Source of the DNA: Streptomyces sp. WM4235
GTDB lineage: Bacteria; Actinomycetota; Actinomycetes; Streptomycetales; Streptomycetaceae
Assembly (NCBI RefSeq): GCF_001279725.1
Contig: NZ_LGDE01000035.1
Span: forward strand, 1 to 64,000
Direction of reading: 5' to 3'
DNA: 64,000 nt
The notes beneath the pieces were generated by a model. It had not been told where the DNA came from. It ran no database searches and saw nothing but the letters and a program-made list of their open reading frames with translations. The stretch's first letter is position 1. Each line of letters begins with the position of its first letter. Made by a program: the position numbers and the translations under genes. This document shows, piece by piece, positions 33,517 through 43,310 of this stretch.

Positions 33517-36002
33517 CGGGTGTCCTCCTCCGGCTTGCGCACGGTCTGGGCGACGACCTTGATGTCCCTCACGAACAGGAGGGGGTCGGGCATCGAGGTG
33601 CCGGACGGATGGGCGCTCTCCTGGCACTGCCTGATGAGGTCCACCGCCCCGGAGCCGCACCGTCTGCGCAGTTCGCGGTAGACATCACCCGCCGTCTTCG
33701 ACGGGTCTCCGAAGAGCCCCAGTGCGGCGATGTCCATCAGCTTGAGGGCGGCCGCGACGGTCCTCTCCGCCTCATGCTCGGTCAGTCCGGCGCGGTGCAG
33801 CCGCAGCCACGCGGCCTCGGAGAAGGCCCGTTCCAGGACGGTGCGGCAGAGGCTGGGCAGTACGTGGGTCATGGCGACGGGCGGGAGGTTCGGTGTGCGG
33901 GCGAGGGCGCGTGCGTCGTCCAGTGCCTGGCCGACCGGATCGGTCACACGGCTCACGGTCACCGCCGAACGCGCCTCCCGCTCCACCTCCAAGACCGTCA
34001 CCGGGAGTTCCTGGTTGGTAAAGGCCCGCTGGAGCCGCGTGTCGTGGGTGAAGACCACGACCTGGCGGGTCTCGCCGAGGTCGTGCAGGACCTTCGCGAG
34101 GCCGTGGACCTTTGCGGGGTCCATGGACTGCACGGGGTCGTCGATGACGACAAACCCGAAGGGGCTGTCAGGTGCGGCGGCACGCGGCAGGAAGAGCGAG
34201 AGCGCGAGGGAGTGCAGCTCGCCCTGGCTCATGACGCCGAGGGCCGCCGCCTCCGTGCCGTCCACGGACACGTCCATCACGAGCTTGCGCACCGCGGCCT
34301 TCTCGCTGCCGGTCAGGCGTACGGAGCGAAGGTCGACGTTGCTCTGCTGCCGCAGTTCCTCCCAGATCCGCTGCGAGTGGTCCTCGAAGGGCCGCAGCCG
34401 CTCCTCGCGCAGCTCGGCGCACACCTCCTTGAGCCACTTGCGGGCTGCCCTGACCTGGCGCAGCCGGGGCTTGCAGGCGTGCGCGGTCCGGGCCCGGTCG
34501 AGCCAGGCGGCGAGGCGGTTGACGCAGAGCCGCCACTCCTCGTCGAGCTTCTCCAGCTCCCGAGCGGCCTCCTCCCGCAGGGCCGCGCAGGCGTCCGCGA
34601 GGACGAGCGCGGCGGTCTCGGCACGGGCGGCGAGCCACTCGGCGTTGTCGATCGCCCGGCAGGCCGCCCACTCCTCCCACGGAACGACCAACGGGGCGGG
34701 CAGCCACGCGGGGACCCGCGTGACGAGGTAGCGGATGGCGTCCATCGCGTCCCGCAGCTCGGTGCGGGCTTCCTGCGCGGCGGCGGCCTCCCGGCGCAGG
34801 GCCGCCACTTGTTCGGCGGCCCTCTCGGCCCATGCCTCGTCGAGCGGCTGGTCGGACCCGCACACCGGGCAGGCGTCCTCGTCCGGGTGGCGCCGGCTGT
34901 GGTCCAGGGCCTTGGCCAGCAGTTCGGCGCGCTGGTGGGCGTCCTCGGCACCCGAGGCGCGTACGTCGTCGAGTACGGCGACGGCCTCGCGCAGCCGATC
35001 CACGGCTCCGCCGACCGCGTCGAGGTCGGGACCAGCCAGCCCGACGGTCGCGCGCAGGTCCCTCAGACGGTCGTCGTCCGCGCCGGGCAGTCCGGCCACG
35101 AGGGCGCCCACCCCGTCGAAGTCGGGAGTCCCTGTCCCGTAGACAGCCGCGAGCGCGCGTTCCGCCCGGGGATCGTCAAGCACGGACAGAGCCTCGACGA
35201 GTGCGGGCAGTTCCGCCTCGGCTGCCTTCGCCGCGGAGTTGAGGGCCTTCTCGGTGGCCTGGAGCTGCTCGTCCGCGTCCGTCAGCTCGCCGAGCCCGAG
35301 GATAGTGGCGACGGAGTCGTACAGCTCGCTGGGCCTGCCGCTGATGATCTTGTCGAGATCGGAGTACGACAGGAAGGGCCGGTAGTCGTTCAGCGCCCGC
35401 GCCCAGCCGGCGTCCTTGAAGGGCCGCCGGCCGTGACCCGGCCGCCTGAGCTCGACCTCCGGGGCCGTCACGTCGTCTCCCGGCCAGGTGCACGTCAGCG
35501 TGGACGGCCGCGGGTCGGCCGCGATGGCGAGGCGGACCTCGGCCTTCGGCTCGGCCCCATCATGCAGGTTGCGCCAGTGCCGGCGCCACACCTCGCCGCG
35601 CTGCTTGTCGAGGCGGGCGGTCCGGCCGGTGAACACCGTCTCGGCCGCCTCGGCGAAGCTGGACTTTCCCGAACCGTTGCGCCCGACGACCAGGGTTACG
35701 CCAGGCTTCGCGGTCAGCGGCAGTCGCGCCTGGCGACCGATGCCACGAAAGCCGCTGACGCTGATGGATTCGAGGAACATCCGGTGGTCCGGGTGCGGGC
35801 CGACGGGCGCCTCCGGGCCGGTTCCCGACCCGCCCAGTGCCTCACGCAGCATCTCCTTGGCCGCCTCGGCGAGGGTCGATGCTTCGAGGCGGCCAGCCAG
35901 CACTGAGAGCGTCGAGAAGCCGCCGCTATCAGCGGCCCGCCCGACCCGCCCGCCCGGCTCGACGTTCTCCGTGGGCCCGTTCTGCTCGGGGTGCTCCGTC
36001 AT
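33513..36002 (-). CDS. SMC/RecF-like ABC ATPase of a probable defence module
   Basis: An 829-aa AAA/ABC ATPase of the RecF/RecN/Rad50-like class. The Walker A motif GRNGSGKS is at 107-114, and a coiled-coil-prone arm carries a CPVCG zinc-hook-like motif (C378, C381). The ABC signature SQGE is at 591-594, the Walker B/D-loop VVIDDPVQSMD at 617-627, and the H-loop histidine in FTHD at 652. The ~75 residues before the ATPase and the ~150 after it are not recognised. Such proteins sense DNA ends or foreign DNA and drive a partner effector. The ATG at 36002 follows GGAG; the open frame further upstream is not credible. First gene of a three-gene operon with the 148-aa protein and the broken TIGR04141 gene; an inverted repeat lies 150 bp upstream. 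Confidence 0.85.
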   Translation of the reverse strand: MTEHPEQNGPTENVEPGGRVGRAADSGGFSTLSVLAGRLEASTLAEAAKEMLREALGGSGTGPEAPVGPHPDHRMFLESISVSGFRGIGRQARLPLTAKPGVTLVVGRNGSGKSSFAEAAETVFTGRTARLDKQRGEVWRRHWRNLHDGAEPKAEVRLAIAADPRPSTLTCTWPGDDVTAPEVELRRPGHGRRPFKDAGWARALNDYRPFLSYSDLDKIISGRPSELYDSVATILGLGELTDADEQLQATEKALNSAAKAAEAELPALVEALSVLDDPRAERALAAVYGTGTPDFDGVGALVAGLPGADDDRLRDLRATVGLAGPDLDAVGGAVDRLREAVAVLDDVRASGAEDAHQRAELLAKALDHSRRHPDEDACPVCGSDQPLDEAWAERAAEQVAALRREAAAAQEARTELRDAMDAIRYLVTRVPAWLPAPLVVPWEEWAACRAIDNAEWLAARAETAALVLADACAALREEAARELEKLDEEWRLCVNRLAAWLDRARTAHACKPRLRQVRAARKWLKEVCAELREERLRPFEDHSQRIWEELRQQSNVDLRSVRLTGSEKAAVRKLVMDVSVDGTEAAALGVMSQGELHSLALSLFLPRAAAPDSPFGFVVIDDPVQSMDPAKVHGLAKVLHDLGETRQVVVFTHDTRLQRAFTNQELPVTVLEVEREARSAVTVSRVTDPVGQALDDARALARTPNLPPVAMTHVLPSLCRTVLERAFSEAAWLRLHRAGLTEHEAERTVAAALKLMDIAALGLFGDPSKTAGDVYRELRRRCGSGAVDLIRQCQESAHPSGTSMPDPLLFVRDIKVVAQTVRKPEEDTR

Positions 36003-36506
36003 GGGGGTCTCCGCCCTTCCGTGGTCCGATCCGGTGGGTAGTCGGCCGAGCAATGCGGTGAGCGGGAGGTGTGGGCCTCCGGCTGCTGTGCGCGAGCCCG
36101 GTGTGACGGAACAGACGTTAGGGACAGAGACACGTCGCTTTCCATGAACTCCGCGATAACATGGGTTATCGCAACCACGGATGAATACAGCTGAGTTGCC
36201 GCCTCGATGGCCACCGCTGCCCATACCGTCGTGCCCCCGGGGCGGCGAGGCGCTGCCCCCAGCGCACGGCCAGGACGTCCGCCAGGAGCGGTCCTCGACC
36301 GGACCCGCCCCCCACTTACAACGAGGGCGACCGTGCACGACGCGTCCGACGTCGCCGGGTGGCCCCACGACTTCCGGCGTGGTCCACATCCGCACCCGTC
36401 TCACGGCCGACTTCACAGTGAGGCTCCAACACCCTCGCCCAGCGGCGTGGCAGCACGGTCACGGTCGGCGTCGCGGCGTACATCTCCTCCCCGCCCGCCA
36501 GCTCCC
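36003..36506. other. promoter region of the ATPase operon
   Basis: About 500 bp without a credible gene between the ATPase start and the HTH relic. It holds the palindrome at 36153-36172; nothing else stands out. Confidence 0.5.
36153..36172. promoter_or_regulatory. island operator candidate: GCGATAAC-ATGG-GTTATCGC
   Basis: Perfect 8-bp inverted repeat 151 bp before the ATPase start codon. A near copy (GGTAAC-AGGG-GTTATC) lies at 45619-45634 in the promoter region of the restriction operon, and one arm recurs at 32944-32951. This points to one island-wide regulator. Confidence 0.65.
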
Positions 36507-37119
36507 GTGAGCATCGCCGCCCTGCGCGAGTACTTCAACGAGGGGGAGATCCTGATCTCGCGAGCGCTCAGGGAACTCAAAGCGCCCGGGTACCTGGAGC
36601 GTCGCCGCGAGCGAACGCCCACCGGGCAGGTCGTACCCGGACGTACTTCTACGACGACGTATCCGGCGCCGATCCGGATCCGGACGGGCCTCCCGAACCG
36701 CCCAAGCGGCGTCGCCCCTGGAAGCAGCCGCTGCTGCTGCGGCGGTCCCGCCCGCGTCAGCGGCCGTGCAGGAAAGCGTGCAGCCACCCGTCCAGGCCGG
36801 AGCGGAGACACCGATCGCGCTTGCCGAAGCCGACCCCGAGCCGCCGCAGTACTCGCCGCCTTGCGGGTCGACCCCCACCTTGTCCTGTCTGCGCAGGAAG
36901 CCGCCCGCCTTCGGGCGGCTCAAGACCCGGAACCTGGAGATCCGTCCTGTCCTGGAGCGCAAGGCAGTGCTGTGTTACCTGGACAACCAGCAGCTTCGCA
37001 GCGCCGAGATGGGCGAGCGGCTCGTCGCACGCCGTGACTCGATCCACCGGGCCGTCGAGAAGGGCGATCCCGCAGCGTACGCCGTGCGGCAGGACCGCAT
37101 CGAGCGCACTTGGCCCTGA
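36507..37119 (+). pseudogene. frameshifted relic of a Streptomyces winged-helix regulator
   Basis: The first ~45 codons read VSIAALREYFNEGEILISRALRELKAPGYLERRRERTPTG (shown as the HTH region), a winged-helix of the kind found in small Streptomyces regulators. The frame then slips near 36634: the expected continuation RTYFYDDVSGADPDPDGPP appears one frame away. Further pieces (AALRVDPHLVLSAQEAARL near 36850-36900 and a last piece ending DRIERTWP at 37119) occupy still other frames. At least three frameshifts make it non-functional as a whole. It lies between the ATPase promoter and hsdR, pointing away from the ATPase. Confidence 0.55.
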
Positions 37120-37155
37120 CGGGCGGGCTCCTCTTGAGCCCGCCCGCGCTCGGAG

Positions 37156-40100
37156 CTACTTCGCTGCAGGCGCCCACAGCGAGGCCACGATCTCCATCTG
37201 CTTGAGAACCAGGTCGACCGCCTCGCGCTCCTCCTCTGGCGGGTAGTCGAACATCGCCAGCACGCGGCGGATGCGGGTACGAAGCTTCGCCCGGACGGGC
37301 TCGCGGGAGAGCCAGTCGACGGAGAGGTTCTTCTGGATGTCCTTGACGAGGGCACGGGCAATCTCGGCGAGCGTGTCGTCGCCGCCCTCCATCGCCTTGG
37401 CCATGTCGCGGTGGGCGACCGCGTCGTAGAAGGCCAGCTCGGCGTGGCTGAGCGGCGGGTCGAACGTCTCGCCGCGGCGAGCCTCCGCCGATACCTCCCT
37501 CGCCAGGGCGGCGAGTTCGGCAATGACCTGGGCGCTGGTGAGCTGCTGGAGCATGTACCGCTTCATCAGGTCGTCGAGGCGCTGGGAGAAACTCTCGTTC
37601 CGGACGACGTTGTGCTTCGTCACCTCGCGCATCTTCTGCTGGATCAGGCGACGCAGCGCCTCGGTGACCAGGTGCGGGGTCTCAGAGTTCTCCAGCTTGC
37701 GCAGCTGCGCCTCGTTGAGGCGGGTGATGTCCAGCCGGCCAATGCCGGCCTCCGCGTACAGGTCGGTGATCTCGTCGGCGTCGACGACCGAGGCCGCCAA
37801 GGCCTGGAGGTAGCGCTGAACCTCTGCGCTGAGCGGCTCCCCACTCGCCTCGCGCTGGGCGGCGTCGAGTTTGATCATCCAGGCTCGGACCTCGCTGAAG
37901 AAGGCGATGTCGCGGCGCCAGTCGTCCAAGTCCTCGCAGCGCTCGGAGATCTCGCGGCTCATCGCGCAGACGCGGTAGAAACGGTCGAGCCGGGCGGCGC
38001 TGTCCTTGAAGCGGGCGGAGAGCGGCTTGGCACCGGGCTCGACCTTGTTGCCCGGGTTATGCGGGTCACGGAGGAAGTCGGCGGTCAGGCGCAGAGCACG
38101 CTTGCGGGAGGCGGGGCGGCCGGTGTCGGCGAGCCACTCCCTCCAGTGGCACCCGGCCAGCAGCCCCTTGATGGTCGCCAGCTCGTTCTTGACCTCGGTG
38201 ATGGCCCGCTCGATGTCCGCGCCGAGCGTCTGGTCCTCGCGGTCCTGGTCCGAGTACTCGCGCAGGGCCTTGGTGAGGTTGTCGGTGAGGGGCGCGTAGC
38301 CGACGAGAAGGCCGTCCTGCTTGCCCCGGAAGCGGCGGTTGACGCGGGCCAGGGCCTGCATCAGGTTGGCGCCCTGCATGGGACGGTCCATGTACAGGGT
38401 GTGGATGGGCGGCGCGTCGTAGCCGGTGAGCAGCATCGAGTGGACGATCAGCAGTTCCAGCTCGTCGTCCGGGTCCTTGGCACGGGCCTGGACGACCTTC
38501 TGCTGGGACGGCCGCAGAGCGTGCTTGCGCAGGTGCTTCTCGTCGGAGGGGTCACTGTGGAAGACGATCTTCATGACGCCCTGGTCGGCTTCCTTGCCGA
38601 CCCAATCCGACCGCCGCTCGGCCAGCGCGTCGAAGAGGGACACGCAGATCTCCCGCGTCATACACACGACCATCGCCTTGCCGGGACCACCGAGGTCCGG
38701 CTTGACCAGTTCCCGGCGCGCCTCCCAGTGGGCGATCAGGTCGTCGGCGAGCTTCGCTATCCGGTCGGGAGCGCCGTAGACGGTGTTCATCGCCGTGGCG
38801 TACCTGATGGCGCGGCGGCGCTCGGCATCGTCCATGCCCTCGGTGAGGGTGTTGGCCTGTTCGTCGATCTTGCTCGGGTCGACGTCCTTGGGCAGGTCGA
38901 CCTCGATGACACGAGGCTCGTGGAAGACACGGACCGTGGCTCCATCGTCGACGGCGCGCTTCAGGTCGTAGACGTCGATGTACTCCCCGAAGACGGCACG
39001 GGTGTCGGCCTCGGCCTTGGAGATCGGCGTGCCAGTGAAGGCGAGCAGGGTGGCGTACGGGAGCGCGTCGCGCAGGTGGCGGGCGTAGCCGTCGAGGCTG
39101 TCGTAGTGGGAGCGGTGCGCCTCGTCGACGATCACCAGGATGTTGCGGCGCTCGGAGAGAAGCGGGTGCGACTTGCCGGCGTCCTTCTCCTCCTTGCTCA
39201 GGCCGAACTTCTGGAGGGTGGTGAAGAGGATCCCGCCGACATTGCGGCTCTTGAGCTCGGTGCGCAGCTCTTCACGGGTGTTGACCTGGAGGGGTTCCTG
39301 GCCGAGAAGGGTCTTACTGTCCCGGAAGGTGTCGTAGAGCTGGTCGTCGAGGTCGGTGCGGTCGGTGATGACGACGATGGTGGGGTTGTTCAGAGCCGGG
39401 TGGCGGGAGACGAGCGCGGCCGTCTCCACCATCTCCTCCGACTTACCGGCGCCCTGCGTGTGCCAGACGACGCCGGCCTGGCCGGTCCCGCGGGACGCCT
39501 CGACGACCGCGTCCACCGCCTTGTTGACCGCGAAGTACTGGTGAGGCTTCGCGATGCGCTTGCCAGAGAGGGGCTCGCCCGGCTTGGGCGGGGGGAAATT
39601 GACGAAGTTACGGGTGAGGGAGAGGAACCGCTTCTGCGTGAACAGGCCGTGGAGGGCCAGGTTCAGTGCGTCGAGGCCGTCGTAGCCCGGCTCGTTGGTG
39701 TCGACAGGCTTGCCCTCGTGATCTACGTTCCAAGGTGCAAAGTGCTCATACGGCGTAAAGACCGTGCCGTACTTGGCGGTTATGCCGTCTGAGACAAGAC
39801 AGAGCACGTTGTAGCGGAAGGCAATCGGGAACTCCGAGACGTACGTCTGCAGTTGAGCGTGCGCGTTCCTGAGGGTCGCGTTCTTGTCGGACGCGTTCTT
39901 CAACTCCACGACGGCCAGGGGCAGGCCGTTCACGTAGAGGACGATGTCGAAACGGCGGTGACTGCCATCGGTCTCTCGGACGGTGACCTGATTGACGGCG
40001 AGATAGCTGTTCGCGCCGGGGTCCGTGAAGTCGACGAGACGGACGGTCGGAGTCTGCTCGGCGCCGAACTCATCGGTGTAGGCCAGCCGAATTCCGGTGG

Positions 40101-40416
40101 TGAGCTGTTCGTGCGCCTGCCGGTTCTCCAGGTACGCCTCGCGGGAGGCGGGGTCGATGGCGATGCGCATCGCTTCGTGGACGGCGGTGGCGGTCAACTC
40201 CGGGTTTAACTTCTCAATGGCCATCTGGAGCTCGTCGTGCAGGATCAGGTCGTCCCAGTTGTGACGATGCCCAGTGCCGGGGGCGAGATCCCTGCCGGCC
40301 TTGACCTCCCAGGCGAGCTCGCCGAGGTCGTCGAGGGCGAGGTGCTCCCAGGCGGACTCGGTCATCTTGGCGTCAAGGTGGGTGGGGGTGTGCTCGCTGC
40401 TGCCTTCGGCGGTCAT
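37156..40416 (-). CDS. hsdR: type I restriction enzyme, R (motor/nuclease) subunit
   Basis: A 1,086-aa HsdR, which moves along DNA using ATP and cuts unmethylated DNA. The N-terminal PD-(D/E)xK nuclease is seen in FDIVLYVNGLPLAVVELKNAS (split: D of FDIV, E171 and K173 of ELK). The helicase core has TQGAGKS (about residues 320-326), the DEAH box in VIVDEAHRSHYDS (~431), and MLLTGYDAPPIHTLYMDRP with QALARVNRRF in the second RecA fold. The C-terminal ~250 residues are the helical coupling domain. The ATG overlaps the hsdS stop by 4 bp. All catalytic motifs are intact, so it should be active. Last gene of the restriction operon. Confidence 0.96.
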   Translation of the reverse strand: MTAEGSSEHTPTHLDAKMTESAWEHLALDDLGELAWEVKAGRDLAPGTGHRHNWDDLILHDELQMAIEKLNPELTATAVHEAMRIAIDPASREAYLENRQAHEQLTTGIRLAYTDEFGAEQTPTVRLVDFTDPGANSYLAVNQVTVRETDGSHRRFDIVLYVNGLPLAVVELKNASDKNATLRNAHAQLQTYVSEFPIAFRYNVLCLVSDGITAKYGTVFTPYEHFAPWNVDHEGKPVDTNEPGYDGLDALNLALHGLFTQKRFLSLTRNFVNFPPPKPGEPLSGKRIAKPHQYFAVNKAVDAVVEASRGTGQAGVVWHTQGAGKSEEMVETAALVSRHPALNNPTIVVITDRTDLDDQLYDTFRDSKTLLGQEPLQVNTREELRTELKSRNVGGILFTTLQKFGLSKEEKDAGKSHPLLSERRNILVIVDEAHRSHYDSLDGYARHLRDALPYATLLAFTGTPISKAEADTRAVFGEYIDVYDLKRAVDDGATVRVFHEPRVIEVDLPKDVDPSKIDEQANTLTEGMDDAERRRAIRYATAMNTVYGAPDRIAKLADDLIAHWEARRELVKPDLGGPGKAMVVCMTREICVSLFDALAERRSDWVGKEADQGVMKIVFHSDPSDEKHLRKHALRPSQQKVVQARAKDPDDELELLIVHSMLLTGYDAPPIHTLYMDRPMQGANLMQALARVNRRFRGKQDGLLVGYAPLTDNLTKALREYSDQDREDQTLGADIERAITEVKNELATIKGLLAGCHWREWLADTGRPASRKRALRLTADFLRDPHNPGNKVEPGAKPLSARFKDSAARLDRFYRVCAMSREISERCEDLDDWRRDIAFFSEVRAWMIKLDAAQREASGEPLSAEVQRYLQALAASVVDADEITDLYAEAGIGRLDITRLNEAQLRKLENSETPHLVTEALRRLIQQKMREVTKHNVVRNESFSQRLDDLMKRYMLQQLTSAQVIAELAALAREVSAEARRGETFDPPLSHAELAFYDAVAHRDMAKAMEGGDDTLAEIARALVKDIQKNLSVDWLSREPVRAKLRTRIRRVLAMFDYPPEEEREAVDLVLKQMEIVASLWAPAAK

Positions 40417-41636
40417 ACGGCGCCCTCCACAATCTTCGCGGCGTCGCGGACACGGAGCTTGCCGGTCATTAGTTGTGGGAGAAGGGTGTCGCGGAGGGCG
40501 GCTAGGGCGCGGGACTCCACCTGCGCCTGGTGGGAACGAAGTCGGAGCTCCATGGCAACCCCCTCGAACCTGTCGCAGTCTTCTGAGGTAGGCAGCACGA
40601 CCGGCGCTTGCTTGAATCGTTCTGCACGAACGGCGGGGTAGGCACTACCTTCCGCCACGTTCTCCAGATAGTTCTGGAACTCGATAGCGCGCGTAACCTC
40701 ATAGAGAAGCGCAGGGCCCACCCCTCTTGGGCTCAGGACAGCCAGGCCAGTAGAGAACACGAGTTCAGGGTCAGTGTCGAGCACGAAGGCATGCGAGCGT
40801 CGATTTGGACGGACGGTGGACCAAATCGTGTCACCGGCGGAGGCTTTCCTTCGAGCTCGCCCCGGCGCGTTCCTCCAGAGAATCCTTTCAGGCCAGTCAT
40901 AAACGCCGACGCCAACCGCAGCAATGTCTACATATCGGAGAATTCCGTCCGCCTTCGGCTTTGCTGCAACCTGGTTTACATCAGCGATCTCACCAAGCAG
41001 TAGATTGCGAACTCCATCACTTCCCTCCACCGCCCTCCTATAGAGGCAAGATGTCAAGTCATCGACTGTGGCCGCGATGCACTCATTGGACACGATCTTG
41101 TCATCCAATGACCCCAGTACAGCAACGATTTCATCCTGCTCACCGCGAGGCGGCAAGGGGACCATGAGCTTTCGGATCGACGTCAGCGGGGTCGCAATAC
41201 CTGGCACTCCCACCGTCGAGGCGTTCGCAAGGAGCGACCGTTGCCCCTCACTCGAACGAAACCAATAATAGTAGAACTCCGGCCGGGCAAGAGTTTCATC
41301 GAGCCTCGTCTTGACTTGACTTGACCCAATCACGTACCGATCGAACATCGGCACCCGAGGAATCATCGAAACTTGCCCAATAGTGCCGCGGTGCGTGAAG
41401 ATCAAGTCTCCCGGCTCAACGTTGGCCGACATAATTTCGTCGGCCTTCTCGTCGGTGACGAAAACGAAGTCATCATCAACGAAGATTCCATGTGCCAAGT
41501 TAACTCCGCGCACCACCGGCACCCCAGCGGCCACATAATTTTCCTTGGTGATCTTGGATCCGAAAGGCCCCATGGAAAAGGCTGATCGCTCCTGCGAGGC
41601 TAGCTCTTGATACTCAACGTAACGCCACTCAGCCAC
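40413..41636 (-). CDS. hsdS: type I restriction-modification specificity subunit
   Basis: HsdS of 407 aa, the DNA-reading subunit. It has two target-recognition domains, each followed by a conserved spacer helix (the first ending IVPLPPRGEQDEIVAVLGSLDDKI in part, the second LALRDTLLPQLMTGKLRV in part). The GTG at 41636 is chosen because GGGGAGG lies just before it and it overlaps the hsdM stop by 8 bp; the longer frame runs inside hsdM. The recognition domains (roughly 40.6-41.0 and 41.1-41.6 kb) are clearly richer in A/T than hsdM and hsdR. This is common for HsdS because target domains are exchanged horizontally. The recognition sequence cannot be predicted. Confidence 0.94.
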   Translation of the reverse strand: MAEWRYVEYQELASQERSAFSMGPFGSKITKENYVAAGVPVVRGVNLAHGIFVDDDFVFVTDEKADEIMSANVEPGDLIFTHRGTIGQVSMIPRVPMFDRYVIGSSQVKTRLDETLARPEFYYYWFRSSEGQRSLLANASTVGVPGIATPLTSIRKLMVPLPPRGEQDEIVAVLGSLDDKIVSNECIAATVDDLTSCLYRRAVEGSDGVRNLLLGEIADVNQVAAKPKADGILRYVDIAAVGVGVYDWPERILWRNAPGRARRKASAGDTIWSTVRPNRRSHAFVLDTDPELVFSTGLAVLSPRGVGPALLYEVTRAIEFQNYLENVAEGSAYPAVRAERFKQAPVVLPTSEDCDRFEGVAMELRLRSHQAQVESRALAALRDTLLPQLMTGKLRVRDAAKIVEGAV

Positions 41637-43269
41637 CGATCCTCCCCAACTGCTCCCGCACCACCGCATCCAACCGAACCGACTCATCCAGTTGCTCGAA
41701 CAGCTCCTTTGTCAGCCGAGCGATCCGCTCCTCTACCGGCTCCGCGTTCGGGTCCTCCGCGACCTCCGCCGCCCCCACATACCGCCCCGGCGTCAGCGCG
41801 TAGTCGTGCCTTCCGATCTCCTCCAGCGTCGCGCTGTAGCAGTACCCCGGCACATCCTCGTACGTAATGCTCTTGTCCTTCGCCGACTTCGTGCCCCGCC
41901 ACGCGTGATACGTGTCGGAGATCTTCTCCAGGTCCTCCTCTGTGAGGGCCCGCTCCGTGCGGTCGACCATCGTGCCCATTGAGCGGGCGTCGATGAAGAG
42001 GACCCGGCCCCGTCGGTCCTCCAGCGCCTTGGCGCCCTGCGGGGACTTGTCTTTCGTCAGGAACCACAGACATGCCGGGATCGCCGTCGTACGGAACAGG
42101 TTGCCCGGCAGGGCGATCATGCAGGAGACGAGATCTGCCTCGACCATCGCCGCGCGGATCTCGCCCTCGCCCGACTGCTTGGACGACATCGAGCCGTTGG
42201 ACAGGACCACGCCCGCACTGCCCCGGTCGCCCAGCTTGGAGGCGATGTGTTGGAGCCAGGCGTAGTTGGCGTTCGACTGGGGCGGAGTGCCGTACCGCCA
42301 GCGTCGGTCGTCCGACTTCCTCGCCCAGTCCGACATGTTGAACGGCGGGTTAGCCATCACGAAGTCGGCCTTGAGGTCCGGCAGTTTGTCATCGGCGAAC
42401 GTGTCCGCCCAGCGGTCGCCGACGCCCTTGGGGTCCATGCCGTGGATGGCGAGGTTCATCTTGGCCAGGCGCCAGGTGCGCTCGTTGGCCTCCTGGCCGT
42501 AGACCGCGATGTCGTGCGTGTGGTCCTTACCTCGCCGCCGCGCGACGAACTTGCCGCTCTGCACGAACATTCCGCCCGAGCCACACGCCGGGTCGTACAC
42601 TCGCCCCTCGTACGGCTCGAGCACCTCGACGATCAGGCGAACCACACTCGCCGGGGTGTAGAATTCGCCGGCCCGCTTGCCCTCGGCGCGGGCGAACTTC
42701 TCCAGGAAGTACTCGTACGTCTCGCCCAGCACGTCCTGCGCCGGACGGTCGCCGTGTCCCGTGAAGCGGGCGTCGCTGATCAGGTCGACAAGTTCCTTGA
42801 GGCGGTTCTGGTCGACATTGTCGCGATTGAAGATCTTGGGGAGGACCCCGGTGAGGGCCTTGTTGGCCTTCATCACCTCGTCCATGGCCGTGTCGAGGAG
42901 TTGACCGACGCCGCCCTCCGCGCTGGCCGCGTTCTCGGAGATGTGGTCCCAGCGGGCGGTTGGGGGCACCCAGAAGACGTTCTTCTCCGTGTACTCATCC
43001 TTCTCCTCAAGGAAGGCCGCCCGGCGGTGCTCGGGGATCTGGGCCAGCTCGGGGTCGGCGGCCAGTTCCTCACGTCGCTCGGTGAAGGCGTCGGAGACGT
43101 ACTTCAGGAAGACCAGGCCGAGGACGAACTCCTTGTACTGTGCGGCGTCCATGGAGCCGCGGAGCTTGTCTGCGGCCTTCCACAGGATGTCCTGGATCTC
43201 CTTGGTGCTGGAGACACTGAGCAGTTCACCCTGTCCGGCGGCTGCTGCGGCTCGCTTGCGGGGAGGCAT
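41629..43269 (-). CDS. hsdM: type I restriction-modification system N6-adenine methyltransferase
   Basis: HsdM of 546 aa, which methylates adenine in the HsdS target and so protects host DNA. An N-terminal helical domain (HsdM_N) precedes the methyltransferase fold, with YDPACGSGGMF (about residue 228, S-adenosylmethionine binding) and MANPPF (about 308, catalytic N-P-P-F). MIALPGNLFRTTAIPACLW is the typical segment beyond it. The ATG giving MPPRKR is preferred (AAGGA at 4-nt spacing); an in-frame start 15 bp earlier is possible. It overlaps hsdS by 8 bp and follows the fusion-protein gene with 41 bp between. Confidence 0.96.
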   Translation of the reverse strand: MPPRKRAAAAAGQGELLSVSSTKEIQDILWKAADKLRGSMDAAQYKEFVLGLVFLKYVSDAFTERREELAADPELAQIPEHRRAAFLEEKDEYTEKNVFWVPPTARWDHISENAASAEGGVGQLLDTAMDEVMKANKALTGVLPKIFNRDNVDQNRLKELVDLISDARFTGHGDRPAQDVLGETYEYFLEKFARAEGKRAGEFYTPASVVRLIVEVLEPYEGRVYDPACGSGGMFVQSGKFVARRRGKDHTHDIAVYGQEANERTWRLAKMNLAIHGMDPKGVGDRWADTFADDKLPDLKADFVMANPPFNMSDWARKSDDRRWRYGTPPQSNANYAWLQHIASKLGDRGSAGVVLSNGSMSSKQSGEGEIRAAMVEADLVSCMIALPGNLFRTTAIPACLWFLTKDKSPQGAKALEDRRGRVLFIDARSMGTMVDRTERALTEEDLEKISDTYHAWRGTKSAKDKSITYEDVPGYCYSATLEEIGRHDYALTPGRYVGAAEVAEDPNAEPVEERIARLTKELFEQLDESVRLDAVVREQLGRIGG

Positions 43270-43310
43270 CGTTCCTTCTTCCAACTGATCGGTGGATGGG
43301 TGTGGATGGG

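Noticed and set aside
36003..36416. N-terminal extension of the SMC-like ATPase frame
   Set aside because: It has no conserved sequence, contains the palindromic operator and lacks a ribosome binding site, whereas the ATG at 36002 has GGAG in front.
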